Notes: generated by a model not told the origin, from the sequence alone. A stretch of 64,000 bases of DNA from Mimachlamys varia (GCA_947623455.1 OX392527.1:5576001-5640000), one strand, 5' to 3'; shown: positions 35,720 through 50,200, counted from the stretch's first letter. Numbers and translations: made by a program.

Positions 35720-35840
35720 CTATTTCTCTAAAAGTATCTAATTTTTCTTCACATATCTATTTTTCTCTAAAAGTATCTAATTTTTCTTCACATATCTATT
35801 TTTCTCTAAAAGTATCTATTTTTTTCTACACAAATCTATT
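35720..35840. repeat. About 39-bp repeat, 3 copies
   Basis: CTCTAAAAGTATCTAATTTT and CTTCACATATCTATTTTT repeat directly after the 51-bp array; the last copy is diverged. Confidence 0.85.
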
Positions 35841-35887
35841 TTTCTGTCCACCTCTCTCTTTTTTCATGGCTGTCTGTCATATCCCAG

Positions 35888-36128
35888 CAGTTCCATAAAC
35901 TAACAACCTGGTTTACTAAAACACGCCCATACTTATAATCTCCATAAACTAACAACCTGGTTTACTAAAACACGCCCATGCTTATAATCTCCATAAACTA
36001 ACAACCTGGTTTACTAAAACACGCCCATACTTATAATCAACCTGGTATACTAAAACACGCCCATACTTATAATCTCCATAAACTAACAACCTCAGGTATA
36101 CTAAAACATGCCCATACTTATAACCTCC
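35888..36128. repeat. 49-bp repeat, about 5 copies
   Basis: Unit contains CCATAAACTAACAACCTGG and AAAACACGCCCATACTTATA. One copy lacks the CCATAAACTAA part. Confidence 0.9.
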
Positions 36129-36450
36129 ATAATATGTGCATACATTATCATAAATTTCTAAAACAGAGATGTTTAATTAGATGCTGCATACCTCAGCTAA
36201 AATCTTAACATGCAGTTCTTATCCATTTATATTTGCTGATGGCTAAAAATAGAATTAGGGTTTTCATTTTAACATGTATACACAATTAATTCTGCTTTAC
36301 ATGACAACCATGTTGAACTATTCAAAAAGGCATTTCTACTGCAATAAAATAAGATATAAGTGTTATGTACGACTGTTACACTAATTAACACCAATAAACT
36401 GTTTTGATCTTTGGTTTTATGGCATGTTTAATTCCTGTTATTAGTTGTAG
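36129..36450. other. Single-copy spacer
   Basis: AT-rich unique DNA, nothing recognised. Confidence 0.4.
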
Positions 36451-36949
36451 CTCCAACCTTTACAGAAACTCTTCATTACACATTAACTCCAACCTTTACA
36501 GAAACTCTTTATTACACATTAACTCCATCCTTTACAGAAACTCTTTATTACACATTAACTCCATCCTTTACAGAAACTCTTTATTACACATTAGCTCCAA
36601 CCTTTACAGAAACTCTTCATTACACATTAACTCCATCCTTTACAGAAACTCTTTATTACACATTAGCTCCAACCTTTACAGAAACTCTTTATTACACATT
36701 AACTCCATCCTTTACAGAAACTCTTTATTAAACATTAACTCCAACCTTTACAGAAACTCTTTATTACACATTAACTCCAACCTTTACAGAAACTCTTTAT
36801 TACACATTAACTCCATCCTTTACAGAAACTCTTTATTACACATTAGCTCCAACCTTTACAGAAACTCTTTATTACACATTAACTCCATCCTTTACAGAAA
36901 CTCTTTATTACACATTAACTCCATCCTTTACAGAAACTCTTTATTAAAC
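36451..36949. repeat. 36-bp minisatellite, about 14 copies
   Basis: Unit contains CTCCAACCTTTACAGAAACT and CTTTATTACACATTA. An open 184-codon frame (36404-36958) follows from the period being a multiple of three. It passes directly into the 23-bp array and shares TTATTACACATTA with it. Confidence 0.94.
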
Positions 36950-37724
36950 ATTAGATGAATCTTTTATTACACATTAGATGAATCTTTTATTACACATTAG
37001 CTGAATCTTTACAGAAACTATTACAAATTAGCTGAATCTTTTATTACATATTAGCTGAATCTTTTACTACATATTTGCTGAATCTTTTATTACATATTAG
37101 CTGAATCTTTTATTACACATTAGATTAATCTTTTATTACACATTAGATGAATCTTTTATTACATATTAGCTGAATCTTTTATTACACATTAGATTAATCT
37201 TTTATTACACATTAGATTAATCTTTTATTACACATTAGATTAATCTTTTATTACACATTAGATTAATCTTTTATTACACATTAGATGAATCTTTTATTAC
37301 ATATTAGCTGAATCTTTTATTACACATTAGCTGAATCTTTTATTACAGATTAGCTGAATCTTTTATTACATATTAGCTGAATCTTTTATTACACATTAGA
37401 TGAATCTTTTATTACATATTAGCTGAATCTTTTATTACATATTAGCTGAATCTTTTATTACACTTTAGATTAATCTTTTATTACACATTAGATTAATCTT
37501 TTATTACACTTTAGATTAATCTTTTATTACATATTAGCTGAATCTTTTATTACACTTTAGATTAATCTTTTATTACACATTAGATGAATCTTTTATTACA
37601 CATTAGCTGAATCTTTTATTACACATTAGCTGAATCTTTTATTACACATAAGATGAATCTTTTATTACACATTAGATGAATCTTTTATTACACATTAGTT
37701 GAATCTTTTATTACACATTAGCTG
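36950..37724. repeat. 23-bp minisatellite, about 33 copies
   Basis: Unit contains GAATCTTTTATTACACATTAG, with GATGAATC, GCTGAATC and GATTAATC subtypes and CACATTAG/CATATTAG variants. It probably arose from the end of the adjoining 36-bp unit. Confidence 0.93.
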
Positions 37725-37910
37725 AAGGTTTAGTGCTAGGACATTGAAGGCGCTGCTGAATAGTTCAACATTAAAGTGATCCAACTATAACATAAAATTC
37801 TGATAAAACCAACTGGAAATGGTCAATATAACAGAGCAAGACCTTTAACATTCTAGGGAATGACATATTGATGATGTAAATCGAGGATACAGTGTATGAT
37901 CTGCACAATT
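37725..37910. other. Unique spacer
   Basis: Short unique segment with no feature. Confidence 0.35.
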
Positions 37911-38050
37911 CAGATGACATATAGGGTAGCTCCTTTGTATTATAGCACATGCCTGCATGTGATGGGCACACTTCAGATGACATATAGGGTAGCTCCTTTG
38001 TATTACAGCACATGCCTGCATGTGATGGGCACACTTCAGATGACATATAG
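37911..38050. repeat. 63-bp repeat, about 2.3 copies, with a palindrome
   Basis: Unit contains CAGATGACATATAGGGTAGC and the inverted repeat CACATGC-CT-GCATGTG. The third copy is cut after GACATATAG. Confidence 0.9.
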
Positions 38051-39540
38051 CTCCTTTGGGAACTTAGAATATCACATAACAATCTGAAAACTGTTAACCA
38101 GTTGTAACCGATGGAGTACCATGTATATCTGACTACTCTCATTCATAAACACACTAGAACAGATCTATACATGAAAATGTCAAGGATTCAGTACTCAGTA
38201 ATGACCAGTGTAGACCATATGTCCACGCTGACATCAGGTCAGCTGGGAATCAAGAGTCACCCTGACCGGTGTGACATTGGCCCTGGACGCTGGTCAGTAA
38301 TGTTAATTAAAGCTCAACAATGAAGTAAACACTAATTTGTAGTCATTACCTACTAGTGTCACACAGCTTTGTCCACTAGTCACGAAGGTCACTGTAGTAA
38401 GTATCCTCCATGTTTGATAGCAAACATCACCAAAATACAGTGATGTCCTATGATGTAGATAAAACAAGAACAGGAAAGAGCATAATATCTAAACACAGAT
38501 TCTGAGTTATTCTAAATCATTTTCCCTCAATGTATAATATGGCAAAATCATATTGGTGCACACAGCTTATATTATATCAAAACTTCCCCACATCTAACGT
38601 AGTAGTGTTAATCTCTCCAGCTGGTTTGTAATGGTATTTACAGTCATTTTCACACCATGTATAATAACAACAGTATTTCTAGGATAATAACTGGGCTGGA
38701 AGGCTAATTATTGGTCACCCAATGGTCACAGAAACGCCCAGACTCTTTTTAGAACCATACAATGGTCAGTCAACAGCCATATAATGATGATACCGGACCA
38801 CAAGCGTCATACTTGTGGCTGAAGAAATCTGACCAACCTCAGCAATTTCACAAGCCACAAGAATTGTTGAAAAAGATATGCTTTCATTTTTTCAACATTC
38901 CTTTAGAAAAGGATGTTTATTTCACACTGAAGAAACGTTAAATGTGAGTCATATTACTTTATAAATCTCACGGATTATCAAGTGTAGTTCCATGTGTTGT
39001 GTTATACATTTATTGTACGCTATAGTGATCTGACCCAGGAAGCTAGGGTAGTACCATAAATATAAACAGTTAAATGTAATCTTCCTTGTTCTTATTATAA
39101 TCACATAGTAATTATGTGTATATTCCCTCCCCTTGACAGCCCCGAGCTTTTCTACCTCCCAGTATCATGTCGATACAAGCCAGGAACAGCTCAGGGTACC
39201 CAGCCAATATCAATGATAGATTGTTTGCTTGTCTTGGAGAAACTGACTTTCAAAAAAAGTTCTCAGTGAACATCAGATTGCATCTGTGTTTATTTCTACA
39301 AGATTTGTGTTTCCTGATATATATCCAAGATCACCTGCAACATGGTAGTATACCTCCAATCCTAGGTAAACCGCTCTACTCTGTTACTTAGTGAAATCAT
39401 CAACTTAAATGTGGCTGTACAGTGTTCCCAGTGAGTGGGTCATTACCAGTTGACTGGAGAGATCGTTATGGTGAAGTGAATATTGATGACTGATGAAGGA
39501 TTCCTTAGTCTATAATAATGTCTAACAATTTTATTTCACT
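38051..39540. other. Single-copy DNA, no supported gene
   Basis: About 1.5 kb of unique sequence. Frames at 38111-38323 and 39167-39391 (70 and 74 codons, plus) show no recognisable domain or good splice context. Confidence 0.45.
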
Positions 39541-39843
39541 AGCCCGTCATCATTACATAATACAGTGTGCTGCCCGTCATCATTACATAATACAGTGTGC
39601 TGCCCGTCATCATTACATAATACAGTGTGCTGCCCGTCATCATTACATAATACAGTGTGCTGCCCGTCATCATTACATAATACAGTGTGCTGCCCGTCAT
39701 CATTACATAATACAGTGTGCTGCCCGTCATCATTACATAATACAGTGTGCTGCCCGTCATCATTACATAATACAGTGTGCTGCCCGTCATCATTACATAA
39801 TACAGTGTGCTGCCCGTCATCATTACATAATACAGTGTGCTGC
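39541..39843. repeat. 30-bp minisatellite, 10 identical copies
   Basis: Unit contains GCCCGTCATCATTACATAAT and ACAGTGTGCT. Reading line by line, I see no difference among the ten copies apart from the single base before the first. Open frames on both strands follow from the 30-bp period. Confidence 0.97.
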
Positions 39844-41017
39844 CGTTGGTTCTGTCTATAGATAATCAACACAACCAACAATGAACCTCCCCAGTGTTGA
39901 CGCATTCTTCAATACTCAAATTGACTCGGCACACAGATTAAACTAGGTACCTTACTAATGAATGTACTAGAGTTGTCCAATAACGACCTCCCTTCAACAC
40001 CAAGATGTAGTTACCGATAGAAACAAGTTCACAGTTTGTTTTAAGTCTATGATGGATACACTTAAAAACTTCAATCTACTTCACAAATATAACAGATAAC
40101 GGTAAAACCTATCTGTTCATAACTGTATCAGCCTATCCTCTATACCAACAAACACACTGTCACTGTTCCAAAAGAATTTGTCTAAAGCTGCCAGCGTCTG
40201 ACTCCGTCTCCGTGCAGACTTGGAGGTGTTGAGACTCATCATTTTTAACTATACCATTAGATTTTTCATTTTTTTAGAGAGATATCAGTGGCACCAGATT
40301 TACTTTTCCTACTGATAACATAGGCACCAACCTTAATGTGCAGACCCATTACAGCTAAAAAATGATGTTAAAAAAGGCAGCATCAGAACACTCAGGTTAA
40401 GGCTTCTACTGGCTGTTGTCTCGTTGAAAGCCAGTTTATAGGCCCTATAGAATCGTCTGCTTAGATTACAATGCTGAGGACAAAAACGATAGCCAGAACC
40501 AAAATTTGTTTCAATCTTAAGTTGGCAGTAATCCACGTCCTCAGATTTATCAATGCCGAAGCTATCCTATCATACGCTGACCACCATCATTCTGCCAGTT
40601 TGTGACCAGCGTCCATTCAGAGTGTGTAAACCTCTTAGGACTATAACCATACGAAGCATATTTCAGGTGTCAAACATGTCTCAACCTTTGCATATGGTCA
40701 AACTGTTCTATGACGATCATCATTGTGGAGCTTTTAAACCCAGTCATCATCTTTTTTAAACTTTTCTTGTCTGGCCCCTGGAGTAGAGGATGAGAGATAT
40801 CACAAAAGCTCATCCCCATGTCCTGTTGCCCAATGGCCATTGTGATGGTGACAATGTAAAATTTCTACACATCAATCATGATGTCTCAACCCGTTCTCCA
40901 AGTTCACTCCCATACATGGCCCCTACATTTACATTCCATTAAGGGCTATAAAGTAAGACGGATCACCCCGTTAAAACTGGATGGATTTCAAAGCTAACAA
41001 CAAATCTGCTGCATTAT
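39844..41017. other. Single-copy DNA, no supported gene
   Basis: Unique sequence. A 67-codon minus frame (40333-40536) with four Cys and a 68-codon plus frame (40553-40759) match nothing I recognise. Confidence 0.45.
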
Positions 41018-41142
41018 ATTTGGTGGTGTTCCCAACTTCCCATGGCCATCACTGGAGGTGTTGAGTTGGTTTGGTCATTATATTTGGTGGTGTTCCCAAC
41101 TTCCCATGGCCATCACTGGAGGTGTTGAGTTGGTTTGGTCAT
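41018..41142. repeat. 64-bp direct tandem duplication
   Basis: Two apparently identical copies containing TTTGGTGGTGTTCCCAACTT and CCATGGCCATCACTGG. The unit holds the palindrome ATGGCCAT. Confidence 0.93.
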
Positions 41143-41309
41143 TTTATAATGTGTAATTTTAGGTCGTACACACTTACCTTCTGCTTCTATAGTCTTTAAA
41201 ACTTTCAAACCTTAAATCTCCAGGCACACCAAAGAAAATGTGAGATTAATATTGGTGTCTTGAAATAGTATTTTTCAAACTTCAAAACAAGAGCCTCATT
41301 CACCATTTC

Positions 41310-42336
41310 AGTTTGTATCAGTATTTTATGTTGAGTTTGTATCAGTATTTTATATTTATTTTGTATCAGTATTTTATATTAAGTTTGTATCAGTGTTTTA
41401 TATTAAGTTTGTATCAGTATTTTATATTTAGTTTGTATCAGTATTTCATATTTAGTTTGTATCAGTATTTTATATTTAGTTTGTATCAGTATTTTATATT
41501 AAGTTTGTATCAGTATTTTATATTAAGTTTGTATCAGTATTTCATATTTAGTTTGTATCAGTATTTTATATTAAGTTTGTATCAGTATTTCATATTTAGT
41601 TTGTATCAGTATTTTATATTTAGTTTGTATCAGTATTTTATATTTATTTTGTATCAGTATTTTATATTTAGTTTGTATCAGTATTTTATATTTAGTTTGT
41701 ATCAGTATTTTATATTGAGTTTGTATCAGTATTTCATATTGAGTTTGTATCAGTATTATATATTTAGTTTGTATCAGTATTTTACGTTTAGTTTGTATCA
41801 GTATTTTATATTTAGTTTGTATCAGTATTTTATATTGAGTTTGTATCAGTATTTCATATTGAGTTTGTATCAGTATTTTATATTGAGTTTGTATCAGTAT
41901 TTTATATTTAGTTTGTATCAGTATTTTATATTTAGTTTGTATCAGTATTTTATATTTAGTTTGTATCAGTATTTATATTTAGTTTGTATCAGTATTTTAT
42001 ATTAAGTTTGTATCAGTATTTATATTTAGTTTGTATCAGTATTTTATATTTAGTTTGTATCAGTATTTCATATTGAGTTTGTATCAGTATTTTATATTGA
42101 GTTTGTATCAGTATTTTATATTTAGTTTGTATCAGTATTTTATATTGAGTTTGTATCAGTATTTTATATTTAGTTTGTATCAGTATTATATATTGAGTTT
42201 GTATCAGTATTTTATATTTAGTTTGTATCAGTATTTTATATTTAGTTTGTATCAGTATTTTATGTTAAGTTTGTATCAGTATTTTATATTTAGTTTGTAT
42301 CAGTGTTTTATATTAAGTTTGTATCAGTATTTTATA
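41310..42336. repeat. 24-bp AT-rich minisatellite, about 43 copies
   Basis: Unit contains GTTTGTATCAGTATTTTATA then TTTA, TTGA or TTAA. Two units lose one base (41966-42030), shifting frame. The long frames through it are repeat-driven. Confidence 0.96.
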
Positions 42337-43604
42337 ACAACTTGTGCATTCTAACGGTAAGTTTTCAGATATCATGCCCCCCCCCCCCCACCAACCCTCC
42401 TGACCCTTCCCCCAACCCTCCTGATCTTTGGCCCATGGGTGGCCAACATACTTGTTAATTCTTTGCAAACTGAAAAGTGTCAGCTAAAATTGATTACTTC
42501 TCATTTTTTACTGTATGATCTCAGGCAGCGGTCAATATTCATTCTCTAGTTGATGTTTGACCGCCACAAGACGAGGACTGCTGTGTTTCACAGACATGTT
42601 TGATTGATACTCGCCTGACCCTGGGTACATCAATCACCTACAGAACTAGTAAAACACCACACTAGTTTCTCATTAAAGTACAGGGGTCAGTTTTGAATGA
42701 AAAAAGTTAGTTTCTGAGATTGAAGATAGGACAGATTGACGGTGCTGTGATAAGTATATATAGGTATACACAGACTGATATTTAACACCAGTGTCAATAC
42801 AGGACTTAATGACCCACAGGTCAAAACAGCTACTTCTGTACCAATGTCCAGACCGTTCTGAATAACCGTTCAGTAAATGGTCATCATACCAAGGTATCCT
42901 GTTGCTCCAATAGTGCTCACAATGACCACAGCTAGACATAATCTGTCAATTATATTATAACTTTAGACCTGTTTAGACCATGCCTGTCTAACAATTGGAC
43001 ACTGTAGTAGGCCATTTGACCATTAAAACAGAACTTAACACCTCTGTCTCTATCCCCCTGTAGGCCTTTTACCCATCGGCTGGCTAACATAAAGGACATT
43101 CTGTTTATACGGGCCTCTACACTGTATGATCTTGTATTAAAGCAAAACTTTATACAATGTTGGTGATGAACAATTTGACGTTAAAGCCTGACTTTTGACC
43201 TGTAGACAAATTGTTGATGCTGGACACAATAGGACCATCCCAGTGGTGTCCCATCCTATCCATCTGTCACCCCATCAGCTTGACCACCAGGAGGGCCCAA
43301 TGGTCAAGACAGCAGTGGTCACTATATAGCTAATGGTTATTGTTTGTGCGACACCTTGCTAAGGAGAATGTCCAGTAACCTCATGTAACCCCTACACCTC
43401 TGGACAACACATAAATCATACTGACCAAACAAAGCGGTCACTTTATACCTGAAGGCTGCAGTCCACCAGTGCATGGTTAGCTTTATCTGGTGAACATTTT
43501 CTAAGACATACACCATTGTAATCACTATATATACCTCTATATCATAATAACATAGTTCTCACCGACTAATTTTTCAATTTCTACATGAAACAGTTAGCAT
43601 ACAT
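42337..43604. other. Single-copy DNA, no supported gene
   Basis: Unique sequence with a C run at about 42376-42389. Minus frames at 42673-42939 and 43337-43525 are short and unrecognised. Confidence 0.45.
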
Positions 43605-43619
43605 ATACTGTAACAGGAG

Positions 43620-43695
43620 AGGAAAAATGCAAGGCCACAATGGGGTTCGAACCCCGGACCTTTCGATTTCAAACAATTACCCAAGTTGTTTTTTT
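43620..43695 (-). repeat. Possible tRNA-derived SINE fragment
   Basis: Contains GGGGTTCGAACCCC, which fits the T-arm/B-box consensus of tRNA genes. On the minus strand it is preceded by AGGTCC, as in many tRNA-derived repeats, with an A run at 43694-43687 in that orientation. No full cloverleaf or A box can be drawn, so it is not an intact tRNA gene. The motif is nearly palindromic, so the strand is uncertain. Confidence 0.35.
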
Positions 43696-44209
43696 TTGAG
43701 CATATTTTGCACCAAAGGTTCTGTTATAATCAGTCTATATTTTAGACTAGTTTGGATGATGTTGATAAACAAGCTGATTCAATAAAACAGCCCAGAATTT
43801 ATTTGATTTAATTTAATTGTGATTCAGATTTGTTAATAATGGGTACACAGTCCAGCTTTGTTATTCAAGCTCATGCTTTTGTTTTCCACACATCAATCCA
43901 GATGTTACCTATCCTACCACAAAGGACTGCTAACCTCATTAATATACCTGGTATACCTGTCCTCATTTGATCCCCGTCACCTACCTATATATATATATAT
44001 ATACAGCTAGCTGTCCAACTCTTCTTTGTACCACTCCTAACACCATCCAACACGTTGCAAACACAAATGTCACCCTTGGCTATTTTGTAGCTGGTTAAAT
44101 TCAACATCTTCATAAAGGTATATATTTTGTACATATATCCTTTGTACCTATATCTGTACAAGGAAGCATAGGAACATATATATTCTGTACCTAAATCTGA
44201 CCCCTCAAA
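43696..44209. other. Single-copy DNA with a TA microsatellite
   Basis: Unique sequence with (TA)n at about 43986-44003 just before the large 42-bp array; otherwise nothing recognised. Confidence 0.5.
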
Positions 44210-47200
44210 ATTAACAACCCCCACTATACCCCTTTCCAGCCCCTACAGACATTGTATAACCCCCACTATACCCCTTTCCAGCCCCTACAGACATTGTATA
44301 ACCCCCACTATACCCCTTTCCAGCCCCTACAGACACTGTACAACCCCTACCGTTACCCCTTTCCTGTCCCTACAGACACTGTACAACCCCTACCGTTACC
44401 CCTTTCCTGTCCCTACAGACACTGTACAACCCCTACCGTTACCCCTTTCCTGCCCCTACAGACACTGTACAACCCCTACCGTTACCCCTTTCCTGCCCCT
44501 ACAGACACTGTACAACCCCCATTATACCCCTTTCCTTTCCATACAGACTATGTACAACCCCATTATACCCCTTTCCTGCCCCTACAGACACTGTATAACC
44601 CCCATGATACCCCTTTCCTGCCCCTACAGACACTGTACAACCCCCATTATACCCCTTTCCTGTCCATACAGACATTGTATAACCCCCATTATACCCCTTT
44701 CCTGCCCCTACAGACACTGTATAACCCCCATTATAACACCCATTATACCCCTTTCCTGCCCCTACAGACACTGTACAACCCCATTATACCCCTTTCCTGC
44801 CCCTACAGACACTGTACAACCCCCATTATACCCCTTTCCTGTCCCTTCAGACACTGTACAACCCCATCATACCCCTTTCCTGCCCCTACAGACACTGTAT
44901 AACCCCCATTATACTCCTTTCCTGCCCCTACAGACATTGTATAACCCCCATGATACCCCTTTCCTGCCCCTACAGACACTGTACAACCCCCATTATACTC
45001 CTTTCCTGCCCCTACAGACACTGTACAACCCCCATTATACCCCTTTCCTGTCCCTACAGACACTGTACAACCCCCATGATACCCCTTTCCTGCCCCTACA
45101 GACACTGTACAACCCCCATTATACTCTTTCCTGCCCCTACAGACACTGTACAACCCCATCATACCCCTTTCCTGCCCCTACAGACACTGTATAACCCCCA
45201 TTATACTCCTTTCCTGTCCCTACAGACACTGTACAACCCCCATGATACCCCTTTCCTGTCCCTACAGACTATGTACAACCCAATTATAACCCTTTCCTGC
45301 CCCTACAGACACTGTACAACCACCATTATACTCTTTCCTGCCCCTACAGACACTGTACAACCCCATCATACCCCTTTCCTGCCCCTACAGACCCTGAATA
45401 ACCCCTATCGTTACCCCTTTCCTGCCCCTTCAGACACTGTACAACCCCCATTTTACTCCTTTCCTGCCCCTACAAACACTGTATAACCCCTATCGTTACC
45501 CCTTTCCTGCCCTTACAGACACTGTAAAACCCCCATTATACCCCTTTCCTGTCCATACAGACACTGTATAACCCCCATTATAACACCCATTATACCCCTT
45601 TCCTGCCCCTACAGACACTGTACAACCCCATTATACCCCTTTCCTGCCCCTACAGACACTGTACAACCCCCATTATACCCCTTTCCTGTCCCTTCAGACA
45701 CTGTACAACCCCATCATACCCCTTTCCTGCCCCTACAGACACTGTATAACCCCCATTATACTCCTTTCCTGCCCCTACAGACATTGTATAACCCCCATGA
45801 TACCCCTTTCCTGCCCCTACAGACACTGTACAACCCCCATTATACTCCTTTCCTGCCCCTACAGACACTGTACAACCCCCATTATACCCCTTTCCTGTCC
45901 CTACAGACACTGTACAACCCCCATGATACCCCTTTCCTGCCCCTACAGACACTGTACAACCCCCATTATACTCTTTCCTGCCCCTACAGACACTGTACAA
46001 CCCCATCATACCCCTTTCCTGCCCCTACAGACACTGTATAACCCCCATTATACTCCTTTCCTGTCCCTACAGACACTGTACAACCCCCATGATACCCCTT
46101 TCCTGTCCCTACAGACTATGTACAACCCAATTATAACCCTTTCCTGCCCCTACAGACACTGTACAACCCCCATTATACTCTTTCCTGCCCCTACAGACAC
46201 TGTACAACCCCATCATACCCCTTTCCTGCCCCTACAGACCCTGAATAACCCCTATCGTTACCCCTTTCCTGCCCCTTCAGACACTGTACAACCCCCATTT
46301 TACTCCTTTCCTGCCCCTACAAACACTGTATAACCCCTATCGTTACCCCTTTCCTGCCCTTACAGACACTGTAAAACCCCCATTATACCCCTTTCCTGTC
46401 CATACAGACACTGTATAACCCCCATTATACCCCTTTCCTGCCCCTACAGACACTGTACAACCCCATTATACCCCTTTCCTGCCCCTACAGACACTGTACA
46501 ACCCCATTATACCCCTTTCCTACCCCTACAGACACTGTATAACCCCCATTATACCCCTTTCCTGCCCCTACAGACACTGTTTAACCCCCATTATACCCCT
46601 TTCCTGCCCCTACAGACACTGTATAACCCCCATTGTACCCCTTTCCTGCCCCTACAGACACTGCACAACCCCCATTATACCCCTTTCCTACCCCTACAGA
46701 CACTGTATAACCCCCATTATACCCCTTTCCTGTCCCTACAGACACTGTTTAACCCCCATTATACCCCTTTCCTGCCCCTACAGACATTGTATAACCCCCA
46801 TGATACCCCTTTCCTGCCCCTACAGACACTGTACAACCCCCATTATACTCCTTTCCTGCCCCTACAGACACTGTACAACCCCCATTATACCCCTTTCCTG
46901 TCCCTACAGACACTGTACAACCCCCATGATACCCCTTTCCTGCCCCTACAGACACTGTACAACCCCCATTATACTCTTTCCTGCCCCTACAGACACTGTA
47001 CAACCCCATCATACCCCTTTCCTGCCCCTACAGACACTGTATAACCCCCATTATACTCCTTTCCTGTCCCTACAGACACTGTACAACCCCCATGATACCC
47101 CTTTCCTGTCCCTACAGACTATGTACAACCCAATTATACCCCTTTCCTGCCCCTACAGACACTGTACAACCCCCATTATACTCTTTCCTGCCCCTACAGA

Positions 47201-50200
47201 CACTGTACAACCCCATCATACCCCTTTCCTGCCCCTACAGACCCTGAATAACCCCTATCGTTACCCCTTTCCTGCCCCTTCAGACACTGTACAACCCCCA
47301 TTTTACTCCTTTCCTGCCCCTACAAACACTGTATAACCCCTATCGTTACCCCTTTCCTGCCCTTACAGACACTGTAAAACCCCCATTATACCCCTTTCCT
47401 GCCCCTACAGACACTGTATAACCCCCATTATACCCCTTTCCTGCCCCTACAGACACTGTACAACCCCATTATACCCCTTTCCTGCCCCTACAGACACTGT
47501 ACAACCCCATTATACCCCTTTCCTACCCCTACAGACACTGTTTAACCCCCATTATACCCCTTTCCTGCCCCTACAGACACTGTTTAACCCCCATTATACC
47601 CCTTTCCTGCCCCTACAGACACTGTATAACCCCCATGATACCCCTTTCCTGCCCCTACAGACACTGCACAACCCCCATTATACCCCTTTCCTACCCCTAC
47701 AGACACTGTATAACCCCCATTATACCCCTTTCCTGCCCCTACAGACACTGTTTAACCCCCATTATACCCCTTTCCTGCCCCTACAGACACTGTATAACCC
47801 CCATTGTACCCCTTTCCTGCCCCTTCAGACACTGTACAACCCCCATTATACTCCTTTCCTGCCCCTACAGACTATGTACAACCCCATTATACCCCTTTCC
47901 TGTCCCTACAGACACTGTACAACCCCCATGATACCCCTTTCCTGTCCCTACAGACTATGTACAACCCAATTATACCCCTTTCCTGCCCCTACAGACACTG
48001 TACAACCCCCATTATACTCTTTCCTGCCCCTACAGACACTGTACAACCCCATCATACCCCTTTCCTGCCCCTACAGACCCTGAATAACCCCTATCGTTAC
48101 CCCTTTCCTGCCCCTTCAGACACTGTACAACCCCCATTTTACTCCTTTCCTGCCCCTACAAACACTGTATAACCCCTATCGTTACCCCTTTCCTGCCCTT
48201 ACAGACACTGTAAAACCCCCATTATACCCCTTTCCTGCCCCTACAGACACTGTATAACCCCCATTATACCCCTTTCCTGCCCCTACAGACACTGTACAAC
48301 CCCATTATACCCCTTTCCTGCCCCTACAGACACTGTACAACCCCATTATACCCCTTTCCTACCCCTACAGACACTGTATAACCCCCATTATACCCCTTTC
48401 CTGCCCCTACAGACACTGTTTAACCCCCATTATACCCCTTTCCTGCCCCTACAGACACTGTATAACCCCCATTGTACCCCTTTCCTGCCCCTACAGACAC
48501 TGCACAACCCCCATTATACCCCTTTCCTGCCCCTACAGACACTGAATAATCCCTATCGTTACCCCTTTCCTGCCCCTTCAGACACTGTACAACCCCCATT
48601 ATACTCCTTTCCTGCCCCTACAGACTATGTACAACCCCATTATACCCCTTTCCTGCCCCTACAGACACTGTATAACCCCCATGATACCCCTTTCCTGCCC
48701 CTACAGACACTGTATAACCCCCATTATACCCCTTTCCTGTCCCTACAGACACTGTACAACCCCATTATACCCCTTTCCTGCCCCTACAGACACTGTACAA
48801 CCCCATTATACTTCTTTCCTGCCCCTACAGACACTGTATAACCCCCATTATACCCCTTTCCTGCCCCTACAGACACTGTATAACCCCCATTATACCCCTT
48901 TCCAGCCCCTACAGACACTGTACAACCCCCATGATACCCCTTTCCTGCCCCTACAGACACTGTATAACCCCCATTGTACCCCTTTCCTGCCCCTTCAGAC
49001 ACTGTACAACCCCCATTATACTCCTTTCCTGCCCCTACAGACTATGTACAACCCCATTATACCCCTTTCCTGTCCCTACAGACACTGTACAACCCCCATG
49101 ATACCCCTTTCCTGTCCCTACAGACTATGTACAACCCAATTATACCCCTTTCCTGCCCCTACAGACACTGTACAACCCCCATTATACTCTTTCCTGCCCC
49201 TACAGACACTGTACAACCCCATCATACCCCTTTCCTGCCCCTACAGACCCTGAATAACCCCTATCGTTACCCCTTTCCTGCCCCTTCAGACACTGTACAA
49301 CCCCCATTTTACTCCTTTCCTGCCCCTACAAACACTGTATAACCCCTATCGTTACCCCTTTCCTGCCCTTACAGACACTGTAAAACCCCCATTATACCCC
49401 TTTCCTGCCCCTACAGACACTGTATAACCCCCATTATACCCCTTTCCTGCCCCTACAGACACTGTACAACCCCATTATACCCCTTTCCTGCCCCTACAGA
49501 CACTGTACAACCCCATTATACCCCTTTCCTACCCCTACAGACACTGTATAACCCCCATTATACCCCTTTCCTGCCCCTACAGACACTGTTTAACCCCCAT
49601 TATACCCCTTTCCTGCCCCTACAGACACTGTATAACCCCCATTGAACCCCTTTCCTGCCCCTACAGACACTGCACAACCCCCATTATACCCCTTTCCTGC
49701 CCCTACAGACACTGTACAACCCCCATTATACTCTTTCCTGCCCCTACAGACACTGTACAACCCCATCATACCCCTTTCCTGCCCCTACAGACCCTGAATA
49801 ACCCCTATCGTTACCCCTTTCCTGCCCCTTCAGACACTGTACAACCCCCATTTTACTCCTTTCCTGCCCCTACAAACACTGTATAACCCCTATCGTTACC
49901 CCTTTCCTGCCCTTACAGACACTGTAAAACCCCCATTATACCCCTTTCCTGTCCATACAGACACTGTATAACCCCCATTATACCCCTTTCCTGCCCCTAC
50001 AGACACTGTACAACCCCATTATACCCCTTTCCTGCCCCTACAGACACTGTACAACCCCATTATACCCCTTTCCTACCCCTACAGACACTGTATAACCCCC
50101 ATTATACCCCTTTCCTGCCCCTACAGACACTGTTTAACCCCCATTATACCCCTTTCCTGCCCCTACAGACACTGTATAACCCCCATTGTACCCCTTTCCT

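Noticed and set aside
43620..43695. Intact tRNA gene
   Set aside because: Only the T-arm-like word is present; no acceptor stem, D arm or anticodon arm can be paired.
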